Below are positions 35,885-44,806 of a DNA stretch of 64,000 nucleotides, piece by piece. This DNA comes from JAEINY01 sp942490535 (GTDB taxonomy: Bacteria; Bacteroidota; Bacteroidia; Bacteroidales; Marinilabiliaceae). The DNA is taken from assembly GCA_942490535.1 (NCBI GenBank), contig CALNXQ010000005.1:186001-250000 (forward strand). Reading direction: 5' to 3'. Made by a program: the position numbers and the translations under genes. Each line of letters opens with the position of its first letter. Within the stretch, counting starts at the first letter, position 1. The notes below the pieces were generated by a model. The model was not told where the DNA came from. It ran no database searches and saw only the letters and a program-made list of their open reading frames with translations.

Positions 35885-36364
35885 TCCTAAATGCTTCAAC
35901 TCTTTAAATCCCGACTACAATACAACAAGCACACATCCATTCACTATTTCCGACTAACTATTCATAGCGATAGCTTAAACAAACTTATCGAACCGGCGGC
36001 CTCAATACTCAAAAAACCCATTAGTAGGGCAGTGCCTGTCATTCCCCACCCCATTTTGAATAACCCCACCTGTATTTCATGCGCTCCCCACTGTGCTTAA
36101 GTCCTTCCCCACCTGATTCCACTACTTCCCCACCTCATATGAATAGTCCCCCACCACAGAGCCAATAACCCCCACCGGAGTTAACCTATTAAAATAAGAT
36201 GGGGAGGGCAGCTCCCTGAAGGGGGAAGCAATCATTTACCAAGGGGGGCTACCGAAAAAAGGAAAGGATCCTGCCATTCAATTGAGATGAGTAGTACATG
36301 GAGGTGAGCAGCGGCAGACAGGCCGCCACATTGAAGCCAGCCGCCACCGTATCTGCACCAAAAG
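35885..36364. other. Gene-free region between the TonB operon and the 36.4-38 kb pair
   Basis: The stretch holds the 21-bp CCCCACC array (36044-36190) and a GC-rich hairpin-like block near 36205-36235 (CTCCCtgaaGGGGGA). Short open frames here lack family resemblance. No RNA gene recognised. Confidence 0.5.
36044..36190. repeat. 21-bp periodic array with CCCCACC core, seven units
   Basis: The core CCCCACC (one unit CCCCACT) begins at 36044, 36064, 36086, 36107, 36128, 36149 and 36170, that is at intervals of 20, 22, 21, 21, 21 and 21 bp. The 14 bp between cores are unrelated from unit to unit except for a slight pyrimidine preference just before each core. All frames contain stops or lose phase, so it is not coding. 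Confidence 0.8.
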
Positions 36365-37084
36365 CTATTGCTGTCGTAATTTCTGTTCCCGGCGGTATTG
36401 ACTGGCATAGGCGCGGGCTTTTCCGGGCTGATTCCGGAAAACAAACCGCCCGTAATGCCGCACTTCATCCACCACTTCCTTTAAAAGGGTAAACGCCTTA
36501 TCCCGGATCACCTTTTCGTTATTTCTACAGCATCGATAAGTCGTGGCGGTGGCATAAACACCTGCCAGCCGATCGGCCATAGCAGCCGCCTGATCCAGCC
36601 GGCTCACATCAAAGCCAATGGCTCTCAGCGGCTCCTGACGGGCTTTCCCCAGCACATCTAAACTACTCAAGCCCTGAATGACCTGGGCATGTGATTGCTT
36701 TCGCTTTAAGGCTGACAACCGCATCAGCAGCGCCTCATCCTCCCTATAGGCGAAAGTCATTTGATGGAGTAAATCAGTATAAAATGCATGCATCTCTTGG
36801 GCGGCTGTTTTCCAGGCTTGCATGGCTGCCTGCCGTTGATTGGCATGCTCCTGCCACACCAGTTCGGCTTCGCGTAACAATTCTTTACGATGCCAAAGCT
36901 CAGTGGCCAGGAGCTCTGACATTCCAGCCTGGGTTAATTGGGATACATCCAACAGTAGCCGGGTATACAACCTGTCGGCTTCATGCAGGTAAATCCCAAC
37001 CGGTATGCGGCAGGTCTTTAGCTGATCAAACGCTATATGCTTCAGCTCAGCCAGCGTTACTTTTAAGTCGATCGGTGTTATCAT
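36365..37084 (-). CDS. Uncharacterised helical protein
   Basis: A 239-residue, almost wholly helical cytoplasmic protein with no signal or membrane segment. The C-terminus (LLKEVVDEVRHYGRFVFRNQPGKARAYASQYRRE) resembles a conserved end seen in Bacteroidota hypothetical proteins. Its ATG overlaps the stop of the upstream gene (ATGA at 37081-37084), so the two are translationally coupled. Function unknown. Confidence 0.65.
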   Translation of the reverse strand: MITPIDLKVTLAELKHIAFDQLKTCRIPVGIYLHEADRLYTRLLLDVSQLTQAGMSELLATELWHRKELLREAELVWQEHANQRQAAMQAWKTAAQEMHAFYTDLLHQMTFAYREDEALLMRLSALKRKQSHAQVIQGLSSLDVLGKARQEPLRAIGFDVSRLDQAAAMADRLAGVYATATTYRCCRNNEKVIRDKAFTLLKEVVDEVRHYGRFVFRNQPGKARAYASQYRREQKLRQQ

Positions 37085-38007
37085 ATCTTCAGTGCTTTAC
37101 TTCGTCTCCTGTCAGCTGATGACCGCTTATTAAATGTATCATTGAGCCGCTGCAAGGCATCGCGCAAGGGCCAATGCAATACCAGAAGCCCTTTGGATCG
37201 ATTGAACCCGATCACCTGGCAGCTGATGATCTCGTGATGAACCAACCGCTTCATGGCTGATTGAATGCGGGACGCGTTGACTCCGTATTGCTGTTCACAA
37301 GCGACCAATTGCCCCCGGCACTTTCTTTCCACCAGAAAATCAGGGCCCTGATGGCCATTGTGAAGGACAAGTACATCCACCGTTTTTCCCAATAACTGCC
37401 GCATCTCCTCGGATAAGGGCACGGCATGCTCATTGACATCACTCACTTGTGGCTCTTGCCGGGCATTGTTACCTTCAAAAAGCACATCTATAAAATGTCC
37501 TTCCGATTTATTCTGAATGGTGTTCATGTGACACCTTGAAAATGGTAACATGGCGGTGATGGATCCGCACGACCAATTGAAATGATACCCCAGCTCCACC
37601 AAAAAATTACTTTGAATCCGATCCAGTACAATGCCTCGGTAAGTCTGCATCCGGTTCAGGGGCTGATGTTGAAATTGAGGGATGGAGGCATCCAGCTTAA
37701 TGGAAAGGGGCGCTTTGATGAAATGATCCACACACGCATAAAAGCGGCGTTTTTTCAGATGGGGCAGCACAATCTGCCAATAAGCTTTATGCGGATAGAT
37801 CCACGGCATTTTTTTATAGGGCACAAAGGCATGAAACTGATGCACACGGACAAAAATACCGTTTCGTCCCATGGTCTTTAGCGTAAACGGAAGGTCCTTT
37901 CCTGTGGCCATCAGTTTCTCAAACGTCTGTGCGCGTTGATCAATAGCGCGTGATGCCACCTCTCCTTTTATTTTTTTCTTTAAGATATCAGGCCAGTTGA
38001 AATGCAT
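37081..38007 (-). CDS. Uncharacterised protein, possible S1-like beta domains
   Basis: A 308-residue basic, soluble protein without signal peptide. The segments MGRNGIFVRVHQFHAFVPYKKM and RGIVLDRIQSNFLVELGYHFNW have the strand pattern of small beta-barrels such as S1/OB folds, the second with a hydrophobic-basic pattern compatible with RNA binding. A helical C-terminal third contains NASRIQSAMKRLVHHEIISC, which looks like a winged-helix. It precedes and overlaps (4 nt) the helical protein gene. No family name can be given with confidence. Confidence 0.6.
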   Translation of the reverse strand: MHFNWPDILKKKIKGEVASRAIDQRAQTFEKLMATGKDLPFTLKTMGRNGIFVRVHQFHAFVPYKKMPWIYPHKAYWQIVLPHLKKRRFYACVDHFIKAPLSIKLDASIPQFQHQPLNRMQTYRGIVLDRIQSNFLVELGYHFNWSCGSITAMLPFSRCHMNTIQNKSEGHFIDVLFEGNNARQEPQVSDVNEHAVPLSEEMRQLLGKTVDVLVLHNGHQGPDFLVERKCRGQLVACEQQYGVNASRIQSAMKRLVHHEIISCQVIGFNRSKGLLVLHWPLRDALQRLNDTFNKRSSADRRRSKALKI

Positions 38008-38110
38008 GGTGGTTAGGTTTACAAAAATGAATAGCTACGGGTTAAAAGACTATCTCTAATTTACTAAATTGTGATGAAAAAAAGAATCGTTACTTCAGAT
38101 AAAATACCCT

Positions 38111-38130
38111 GACCTAAACATGTTTAGGTC
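38111..38130. promoter_or_regulatory. 20-bp perfect palindrome GACCTAAACATGTTTAGGTC
   Basis: A perfect 10+10 palindrome midway between the divergent genes starting at 38007 (minus) and 38227 (plus), the expected place for an operator acting on both. Its ACCTAAACAT half is also found at 12135-12144. Confidence 0.65.
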
Positions 38131-38192
38131 ATTTTAAACAATACGCTCCTATTCGCGGGGGCCGGCATCCGCTGTCGTCACCGCGTAATATC

Positions 38193-38200
38193 TATCTTTG
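38193..38200 (+). promoter_or_regulatory. -7 element of the PHP gene promoter
   Basis: TATCTTTG matches TAnnTTTG and lies 26 bp before the ATG; the -33 region is weak. Confidence 0.5.
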
Positions 38201-38226
38201 AAACAGACATTATAAACACACCTCAT

Positions 38227-39336
38227 ATGAAAAAAAATCAACTCCTGGTGGCGTTGGGATTCATGCTGTTCAGCACGGTTCACGGCCAACAAAATGCCAA
38301 CCATGTGCCGTTGGACATCAAGCAATCCAGCCAGCGCCAACACATCCGCATTCCCAACATTGAAGGCTATCAAACCCTGAAAGGGGACTTTCACATACAC
38401 ACGGTTTTTTCCGATGGCCTGGTTTGGCCTACTGTCCGGGTGAAAGAATGCTGGGCAGAAGGTCTGGATGTGATGGCCATTACGGACCACCTCGAATACC
38501 AGCCGCACCGCAAGCTGATGAAACAGGATCACAACAGCTCCTACGACCTGGCCATACAGGAGGCTCAAAAACTCAATATACTCCTCATAAAAGCATCGGA
38601 GATTACCCGCAGCATGCCGCCCGGCCATTTGAATGCCTTTTTTATTGAAGATGCCAATGCCCTGGATCATAAAAAGCCGGAAAAGGCTTTTGAAGCCGTG
38701 CAGGCACAAAACGGACTGATGATCTGGAACCATCCGGGGTGGAAAGCGCAGCAAAAAGACACCTGCCTGATATATGACATTCATCGGCAACTCATCAAAG
38801 AGGGCCGTCTGCATGGCATGGAGGTGATGAACTACAATGAGTGGTATCCGGTGGTGTTGCAATGGTGCATCGATCACCAGCTGGCGGTATTTGCCAACAG
38901 CGATATTCACGATGTGAACGGCTATATCTATGACCTGGAACGGGCGCATCGTCCCATGACCTTGCTATTCGCCAAAGAAAGAAGCTTCACAGGCGTGCGC
39001 GAGGCCATCGAATCGGCCCGTACCATTGCCTGGTTCGATCAGCAGCTGGCCGGTCCGGAGGCGTTATTAACACAGCTATTCCATGCATCGGTGGCGTTAA
39101 CACCCGCTTTTTACAGCGATGAAGAGAAGCACTATGTGGAACTGAAAAACAACAGTGACCTGCAATTTTCGTTTGTGAATGAGACACCCGAAAACGGGGC
39201 GCCGGATAAATTTCTGTTGAAACCGGGCAAAACCATTGTGTTAGCCATCCAAAAAGACGCCACAGCCTTCAAGGTCAAACTTGACAATTGCCACATTGGG
39301 ATGTTTAAAAACCTACACCTCGATTTAATGCAGTAG
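38227..39336 (+). CDS. Exported PHP-domain phosphoesterase (Sb-PDE-like)
   Basis: A 369-residue protein with signal peptide (MKKNQLLVALGFMLFSTVHG, cleavage before QQ). The PHP metal-binding motifs are clear: KGDFHIHTVFSDG (His56, His58), ITDHLEY, the Glu in IKASEIT, IWNHPG and the late NSDIHD. PHP proteins use a di- or trinuclear metal site to hydrolyse phosphoesters; exported forms act on external phosphodiesters. The last 90 residues form a beta domain (HYVELKNNSDLQFSF). A terminator follows. Substrate unknown. Confidence 0.85.
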   Translation: MKKNQLLVALGFMLFSTVHGQQNANHVPLDIKQSSQRQHIRIPNIEGYQTLKGDFHIHTVFSDGLVWPTVRVKECWAEGLDVMAITDHLEYQPHRKLMKQDHNSSYDLAIQEAQKLNILLIKASEITRSMPPGHLNAFFIEDANALDHKKPEKAFEAVQAQNGLMIWNHPGWKAQQKDTCLIYDIHRQLIKEGRLHGMEVMNYNEWYPVVLQWCIDHQLAVFANSDIHDVNGYIYDLERAHRPMTLLFAKERSFTGVREAIESARTIAWFDQQLAGPEALLTQLFHASVALTPAFYSDEEKHYVELKNNSDLQFSFVNETPENGAPDKFLLKPGKTIVLAIQKDATAFKVKLDNCHIGMFKNLHLDLMQ

Positions 39337-39347
39337 CAGAAAATAAT

Positions 39348-39377
39348 AAAAGCCTGCAGTTGATGCTGCAGGCTTTT
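39348..39377 (+). terminator. Terminator after the PHP gene
   Basis: AAAAGCCTGCAG (39348-39359) pairs perfectly with CTGCAGGCTTTT (39366-39377), a 12-bp stem with a 6-nt loop, then CTTTT. Flanking A/T tracts allow it to act in both directions for the convergent 39413 gene. Confidence 0.92.
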
Positions 39378-39412
39378 CTTTTATATTTTTCAAGAATACG
39401 AAAGTTCAATTT

Positions 39413-39868
39413 CTAGGATTTGGGCTTAAACAGACCGGGTGTATCAGTCCCCGTATCCAACACGAATTTAAATGCGCCATTGGCTTGCTTCTTCCATATG
39501 GAGACATAATTGCCGTATTTCACTTTTCCATCGGCCGGCACGAGTTTCCAATTTCCCATGGTGTACCCCAGGTCGCCCGAAGCAGCCAGCTCAGCCCGCA
39601 GAGGCACCCAGGTAATGGTAAAAGACGAATCATCAAACTGACCAAAAGCCTCTTTCATCTGCTCAATTCCCCATATGGGAAAACGCTTTTCCTGCAATTT
39701 AATCACATTCTCATCGGCATAGGCCAAAAAGGCCGCCTTCATGCCTTGGGTTTCACACATGGCAGAGAAAGCCAGATCGGTATCAAGCAAGACTTGTGTA
39801 TCATTGAATGTATTGGATGGATTACAGGCCGTCATAAGAATGCAAATTAGAAAGATGAAATTTTTCAC
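39413..39868 (-). CDS. NTF2-like (DUF4440/SnoaL) lipoprotein
   Basis: A 151-residue lipoprotein (lipobox MTAC, Cys15). The sequence LLDTDLAFSAMCETQGMKAAFLAYADENVIKL, then GIEQMKEAFGQ and VSIWKKQANGAFKFVLDTGTD follow the cone-like alpha+beta NTF2 fold of the DUF4440 group. These proteins bind diverse small ligands. It sits just after an FAD oxidoreductase gene on the same strand (28-bp gap), so may share its transcript. Confidence 0.75.
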   Translation of the reverse strand: MKNFIFLICILMTACNPSNTFNDTQVLLDTDLAFSAMCETQGMKAAFLAYADENVIKLQEKRFPIWGIEQMKEAFGQFDDSSFTITWVPLRAELAASGDLGYTMGNWKLVPADGKVKYGNYVSIWKKQANGAFKFVLDTGTDTPGLFKPKS

Positions 39869-39896
39869 TGTCCGCGGTTTTGACTAAGGTAATGAA

Positions 39897-40955
39897 TTAT
39901 TTATGCCGTTCCAAACCAACTTCAGCAAAGGTTTGATAGTTTTCATCCTGCAACAGACGCACCCATTCCCGGGCCAGATAAGGTGCCATTAGGCCACCAC
40001 GCGACCCCAGACCATTAAATAGACCCACCTGCGGGTACTGTTTCAAAAAACCGATTACAGGACGCCGATCCGCTAGCGTTGGCCGTATGCCGGTAATCTG
40101 TCTTTTAATGACTAAGGCCGCATCGGAAATAGCACTCCATTTACTTAATAGCTCCGCCTTCTTTTCAGCGCTTGGGGATAAATCCTCCCAATGGTGGGCA
40201 TAAGTAGCACCAATCTTAAAGTGGCCATTTCCTACCGGCATCACAAAAACCCCTCTGCTCACGAGATGATCCGATTTCCAGCGGGGAATTTCCACATCCA
40301 ACAATTCACCCTTGGTATTTCTAAACTTCAGGTGCTGGAAAAAAGAACTGCCGGCATCCCAGGCACCGCGGCAAAAAATTACTTTGCGCGCGCGGATCCC
40401 CTTCCAAGCCACAGCCTGTTGATCAACCACCAGGTCTTCATCCCGAAAAACAGCATCCACCAACAGGCCTTCGTTCTTCAAAAAAAGACGGTACGCATTC
40501 AGCAAGGTGGTCATATCCAAACGGGCAGCCTGCGTAATAAGTCCCACCCCAAAGGGCGCCTTTATCAGGGGAGGCCATACATCCGTGGCAGCTGACAAGG
40601 AGGCATACGCCGATAAATCGTGTTTGGCAATTTGGTGCTGCCAAAAAACCGGATCCTCACTGCCCAAAAGTTTAAGAATAGGTTTGGGATGAAAACACGG
40701 CATCTTTAAAAAAACTTCCAACTCCCGATAGGTGTTAACCGCAAACGGGAAAAAGACATCAGCCTGCCAGGTTTTCACCATGCGTTTTATCACAATGGGA
40801 TTAATTAATCCGGCAGCGGCGCGGGAGGCTGCTCCCTCCTGCACGTGATCCACAACCAGATGCTTAATGCCGGCTTTATGCATCTGATAAGATAAAAGGG
40901 TGCCCGCTAATCCCTGGCCAATAATTAAATAGTCCGTAGTGAACGCGTGCGTCAT
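39897..40955 (-). CDS. FAD-dependent oxidoreductase (DAO family)
   Basis: The ATG at 40955 (MTHAFTTDYLIIGQGLAGTLLSYQM) gives 352 residues and places the FAD-binding GxGxxG (GQGLAG) at residues 13-18 as usual; the frame runs 17 codons further upstream. The C-terminal GLGSRGGLMAPYLAREWV is the second flavin contact of D-amino-acid-oxidase-like enzymes. A TGIRPTLADRRPVIG motif is typical of the family. The amine or amino-acid substrate cannot be inferred. Confidence 0.82.
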   Translation of the reverse strand: MTHAFTTDYLIIGQGLAGTLLSYQMHKAGIKHLVVDHVQEGAASRAAAGLINPIVIKRMVKTWQADVFFPFAVNTYRELEVFLKMPCFHPKPILKLLGSEDPVFWQHQIAKHDLSAYASLSAATDVWPPLIKAPFGVGLITQAARLDMTTLLNAYRLFLKNEGLLVDAVFRDEDLVVDQQAVAWKGIRARKVIFCRGAWDAGSSFFQHLKFRNTKGELLDVEIPRWKSDHLVSRGVFVMPVGNGHFKIGATYAHHWEDLSPSAEKKAELLSKWSAISDAALVIKRQITGIRPTLADRRPVIGFLKQYPQVGLFNGLGSRGGLMAPYLAREWVRLLQDENYQTFAEVGLERHK

Positions 40956-41216
40956 GAAATGTTCTAAATGGTGTAATATCCCTATGGGAATAAAAATACG
41001 GCACATTTGTTCAATTATCTGTCACAAAATTTCAATTGGGTTGATTCGGAGTGAGCTATATTTCCGTCTTTAAATTAAAAGCCTGAAATTGGAAAGGAAT
41101 TGAGGAAAAAGGGAAAAGGAGAATGGAAAAAGTTATACAGAGTGAAATCCTGAATTTCAAGAAAACGCCTCCAAAACAATTGAAAACAGACTTAGAATTC
41201 ATCTAAAATATGCTTT

Positions 41217-42311
41217 ATGAAAAAAATCTCACAATTATTAAAAATAATGCTACTCGTGCTGGCCACAACCTTCATGAGTTGTCAGGCGCCAGCTAAAAAA
41301 ACAAGCGATAAAAAAGTTGGTAAACACTATGTGTGGATGGGTGAAGGTAAAGATCATGAGACCCAGGAGTTGGAGAAAATGTTCATCCGATTGAAGGAAA
41401 CCGGCTTCGATGGTATCATGTACCAATGTGCGCTGGAAAAATATCCGGCCGCCATAGAATTAGCTCATAAACACGGATTGGAACTTCACGCCTGGCAAAC
41501 CATCATGCGCCATTACAATGATTCCTTACTGACCCATCATGCCGACTGGTACACCATTAGCCGCGAAGGTAAATCAACAGCTACCAACCCACCTTATGTG
41601 GATTATTACAAATGGTTGTGCCCCACAAAACAACCGGTGAGAGAGTACCTGGTGAACTTCGTTCAGGACATCGCCGTGATTCCAGACATTGATGGTGTTC
41701 ACCTGGATTACATCCGTCATTCTGACGTGATTCTCCCCAGTGAATTATGGGAAAAATATGACCTGGTGATGGATAAAGAATATCCTGAATTTGATTTTTG
41801 CTACTGTGAGGATTGCGTGAAACGCTTTCAGGCCGAACAAGGCATTGATGCCGGGACACTGGGTGATCAGGCCCCCGACAACAACGAATGGCGACAATTC
41901 AGATATGACATGATCACTGAAGTGGTGGATCAGCTTACTAAAGCCGTACATGAAAAAGGGACCAAAATTACCGCTGCTGTTTTCCCTACACCAACCATCG
42001 CTTCAAAACTGGTGCGCCAGGAATGGAACAAATGGCGTCTGGATGCTTATTACCCTATGAACTACAACAGCTTTTATGAAGAAGACGCCACCTGGGTAGA
42101 AGGCGCCTGTTCAGAAGGCACGCAAGCCTTGAATGGGAGTGCTCCACTTTACAGTGGTTTATTTGTTCCGGCCCTGAATCCTGCTGACTTAAAAACGGCT
42201 ATTCAAGGTTCAAAAAAAGGTGGTGCTGCCGGGATATGCGTGTTTACGCCCTATGACCTGAAAGATGAACACTGGAAAGTGCTCAAGGAAGAAATTGCAG
42301 CCTGGAATTAA
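41217..42311 (+). CDS. Putative glycoside hydrolase lipoprotein (GH10-like, GHL type)
   Basis: A 364-residue lipoprotein (lipobox MSC, Cys22). The body is a TIM-barrel with features of the hypothetical glycosyl-hydrolase-like family: LKETGFDGIMYQC, HGLELHAWQTIMR, IDGVHLDYIRHSD (candidate acid residue) and WNKWRLDAYYPMNY. CYCEDCVKRF carries cysteines often found in this group. It is the first gene of the glycan cluster and is probably cotranscribed or coregulated with the GH20 gene 113 bp downstream. The substrate is not known. Confidence 0.72.
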   Translation: MKKISQLLKIMLLVLATTFMSCQAPAKKTSDKKVGKHYVWMGEGKDHETQELEKMFIRLKETGFDGIMYQCALEKYPAAIELAHKHGLELHAWQTIMRHYNDSLLTHHADWYTISREGKSTATNPPYVDYYKWLCPTKQPVREYLVNFVQDIAVIPDIDGVHLDYIRHSDVILPSELWEKYDLVMDKEYPEFDFCYCEDCVKRFQAEQGIDAGTLGDQAPDNNEWRQFRYDMITEVVDQLTKAVHEKGTKITAAVFPTPTIASKLVRQEWNKWRLDAYYPMNYNSFYEEDATWVEGACSEGTQALNGSAPLYSGLFVPALNPADLKTAIQGSKKGGAAGICVFTPYDLKDEHWKVLKEEIAAWN

Positions 42312-42424
42312 CCACATGCGAAAAGATGAAAGTGAAAAGTGAATACGCTTCGCAGAATTGAAAAGTCCGCGCACTTTAATGAACTGATGGGAAATAATAG
42401 AATCTAAAATAAAACTCAAAACCA

Positions 42425-44692
42425 ATGAAACTATTTGTTGCTATGCTGGCCGGCATCCTGCTTTTGGCAGGATGTCAGTATTCATCCGAAAAAAAAGAAT
42501 GGAATCTGATTCCTTATCCGGTGGAACTAACTGAAGGATCGGGTGACTTTGATTTATCCGCCAACCTGAAGCATGCCATATTCATTGGCGATGCCGATGA
42601 GGCATTGGCGACCTACCTGATCAATACTGTCAAAACGGAGCAGGGATTAACGTTGTCAACCTGTGAGCAGGGTAAAATCCGGTTCGAAATAAACAGCGAA
42701 CTGGCACTTCCTAAAGAAGGCTATCTGTTAACTGCTTCGTCCGAAGGCGTGACCATTGCAGCCCCTGATCGCGCCGGTCTATTCTATGGGATACAAACAT
42801 TGCGTCAGCTTATCCAAGTGGATAAAAAAGGCCAGGCCATCATTCCTGCTGTCACCATAAAAGATTACCCGCGCTTTGCCTGGCGAGGTATGCATTTCGA
42901 TGTCTCGCGTCACGTCTTCAGTGTGGATGAAGTTAAGCAGTTCATCGATTACCTGGCCATGAACAAGCTCAACACCATGCATTGGCATTTGGTTGATGAT
43001 CAGGGCTGGCGACTGGAAATTAAGAAATATCCCAAACTGACAGAGGTGGGTGCCTGGCGACCAACAGTGGGATTTGATGCCAACCAGCAAAAAGGTTTAA
43101 ACACGGATGATGGCCAACCCTATGGTGGATTTTACACCCAGGAACAAGTGAAAGCTATTGTGGCTTATGCTGCTGAGCGCCACATCACCATTGTTCCGGA
43201 AATAGAGCTCCCGGGTCACTCGGCCGCTGCTTTGGTGGCTTATCCGGAATACTATTGCGACAATGCCGGTGATCTGGAAATCTGGACACAGGCGGGTGTT
43301 TCTGCAGGTGTGTATTGCGCCGGTGAAGAAACGACCTTTCAGTTTTTAGAAGATGTGTTGGCAGAAACCATGGCGTTGTTTCCATCTGAATTCATCCACA
43401 TTGGAGGTGATGAAACACCTAAGGATACCTGGCTGGCGTGCCCCAAATGCAAAAAACGCATGAAAGATGTGAATGCCCATGACGAACATGAATTGCAAAG
43501 TTATTTTGTAAGTCGCATCGAAAAATACTTAAGCAGTAACGGTCGTCGGTTGATTGGTTGGGATGAGATATTGGATGGTGGACTAGCCCCCAATGCAGCT
43601 GTGATGTCCTGGCGGGGTGTAGCCGGTGGTGTAAAAGCGGCTGAAGCAGGACACGATGTGGTAATGACCCCGATGTTTCCTTACTATTTTAACCATGTCC
43701 AAAACCATGTTCCCAACGCACCCGGTCATCCTGGCATCACTACCTTGAGAGATGTGTATACCTTTCCCTCCATTCCGGAAGACATCTCGCCGGAAAACCG
43801 GAAACACATCATTGGCCTACAAGCGAATATCTGGACCGAATACACGCCTAAATTCGAACACATTGAATACAATATATTCCCACGTCTTTTTGCCATAAGT
43901 GAAGTGGCCTGGAGTCCGCAAATCAAAGCATGGGAAGATTTCTACGCCCGTGTACAGCACCAGTTTCCAGTACTGGAGAAACGTGGCGTGCATTATGGTG
44001 AGATCAGTTACCATGTAGGCATCAACGTCAAGCCTAATTATGAAACCAAATCAGCTGAAATTGAATTCATAGCTGAACGGCCTCAGCCGGTTTATTATAC
44101 CACTGATGGCAGCGAGCCAACGCAGGCATCAGCTGTTTATAATGGCACATTCGTGCTGCGTCAAAATGCGCACATTAAAGCCTGTCAGTTCAAACCGGAT
44201 GGTACAACGACAAATATTTCGGAGAAAGAGATCAACTTTCACAAGGCTTTTGGGAAACCATACGTCTTGAAATACGATCATGCACCTCAGTATGACGGGG
44301 GCAGTAAATTTGGATTAACCAATGGCTTCCTGGGCGTGTGGATTGGTGTGGAAGAGAAGCCGGTGGATGTGACCATTGATTTGGGTGGGGAAACGGAAAT
44401 CACCAAAATCAATTCCCGCTTTAAAAACCAACCGATGTCGTGGGTCTTTGGTCCTAAAGCCATTACTTATACTGTATCAACAGATGGAAAAAACTTCAAA
44501 GAAGTAGCGACTTTCACCCCGGGCGTGACTGAAAGTGACGTCAACGAAATTGTGACCTATCCGGCTGAGTTCCCTACCGAAAAAGTGCGTTACGTGCGTA
44601 TCCTGGCAGAGAGTGTTGGCGTTTGCCCGCAGTGGCATCCGGCGGCTGGCGGCAAGGCGTGGATATTTGCCGATGAGATTATTGTTGAATAA
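42425..44692 (+). CDS. GH20 beta-N-acetylhexosaminidase
   Basis: A 755-residue lipoprotein (lipobox LLAGC, Cys17). An N-terminal GH20b domain is followed by the catalytic barrel with RGMHFDVSRHVF, MHWHLVDDQGWRLEIK, and the catalytic pair Asp329-Glu330 in HIGGDETP, then WDEILDGG and WRG. After about 535 come a Fn3/chitobiase-like segment (YYTTDGSEPTQAS) and a discoidin-like C-terminal domain (ITKINSRFKNQ). It removes terminal GlcNAc/GalNAc by substrate-assisted catalysis. Neighbours (GH38 mannosidase) point to N-glycan or related heteroglycan breakdown. Confidence 0.93.
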   Translation: MKLFVAMLAGILLLAGCQYSSEKKEWNLIPYPVELTEGSGDFDLSANLKHAIFIGDADEALATYLINTVKTEQGLTLSTCEQGKIRFEINSELALPKEGYLLTASSEGVTIAAPDRAGLFYGIQTLRQLIQVDKKGQAIIPAVTIKDYPRFAWRGMHFDVSRHVFSVDEVKQFIDYLAMNKLNTMHWHLVDDQGWRLEIKKYPKLTEVGAWRPTVGFDANQQKGLNTDDGQPYGGFYTQEQVKAIVAYAAERHITIVPEIELPGHSAAALVAYPEYYCDNAGDLEIWTQAGVSAGVYCAGEETTFQFLEDVLAETMALFPSEFIHIGGDETPKDTWLACPKCKKRMKDVNAHDEHELQSYFVSRIEKYLSSNGRRLIGWDEILDGGLAPNAAVMSWRGVAGGVKAAEAGHDVVMTPMFPYYFNHVQNHVPNAPGHPGITTLRDVYTFPSIPEDISPENRKHIIGLQANIWTEYTPKFEHIEYNIFPRLFAISEVAWSPQIKAWEDFYARVQHQFPVLEKRGVHYGEISYHVGINVKPNYETKSAEIEFIAERPQPVYYTTDGSEPTQASAVYNGTFVLRQNAHIKACQFKPDGTTTNISEKEINFHKAFGKPYVLKYDHAPQYDGGSKFGLTNGFLGVWIGVEEKPVDVTIDLGGETEITKINSRFKNQPMSWVFGPKAITYTVSTDGKNFKEVATFTPGVTESDVNEIVTYPAEFPTEKVRYVRILAESVGVCPQWHPAAGGKAWIFADEIIVE

Positions 44693-44713
44693 ATAATGTT
44701 GACCAGACCAATT

Positions 44714-44746
44714 AAGCGCTCCTTGCTCGGGAGCGCTTTTTTTTTT
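44714..44746 (+). terminator. Terminator after the GH20 gene
   Basis: AAGCGCTCC (44714-44722) pairs with GGAGCGCTT (44730-44738), followed by a T run to 44746. Confidence 0.9.
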
Positions 44747-44753
44747 ACCCTAT

Positions 44754-44784
44754 TTTGAGAAGTGGGAAAAAAGCTTTAGACTTG
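44754..44784 (+). promoter_or_regulatory. Promoter of the lacI-GH38 operon
   Basis: TTTG (44754-44757), 19 bp, then TAGACTTG (44777-44784; one mismatch to TAnnTTTG). The predicted transcription start falls at the LacI operator next to it. Confidence 0.55.
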
Positions 44785-44789
44785 TGGTT

Positions 44790-44805
44790 ACTAAAGCGTT
44801 TTAGT
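44790..44805 (+). promoter_or_regulatory. LacI-family operator at the lacI start
   Basis: ACTAAAGCGTTTTAGT is a 16-bp near-palindrome with a central CG, the usual form of LacI/GalR operators. It ends 1 bp before the lacI ATG and covers the predicted transcription start, indicating autorepression of lacI and the downstream mannosidase gene. Confidence 0.75.
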
Positions 44806-44806
44806 C

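Noticed and set aside
36044..36190. CRISPR array
   Set aside because: The repeated core is only 7 bp, total unit 21 bp, and no cas genes lie nearby. CRISPR repeats are 23-47 bp with spacers of similar length.
38149..38949. Long minus-strand open frame (266 codons) opposite the PHP gene
   Set aside because: It is antisense to a gene with clear PHP motifs and a signal peptide, has no family resemblance and no promoter of its own.
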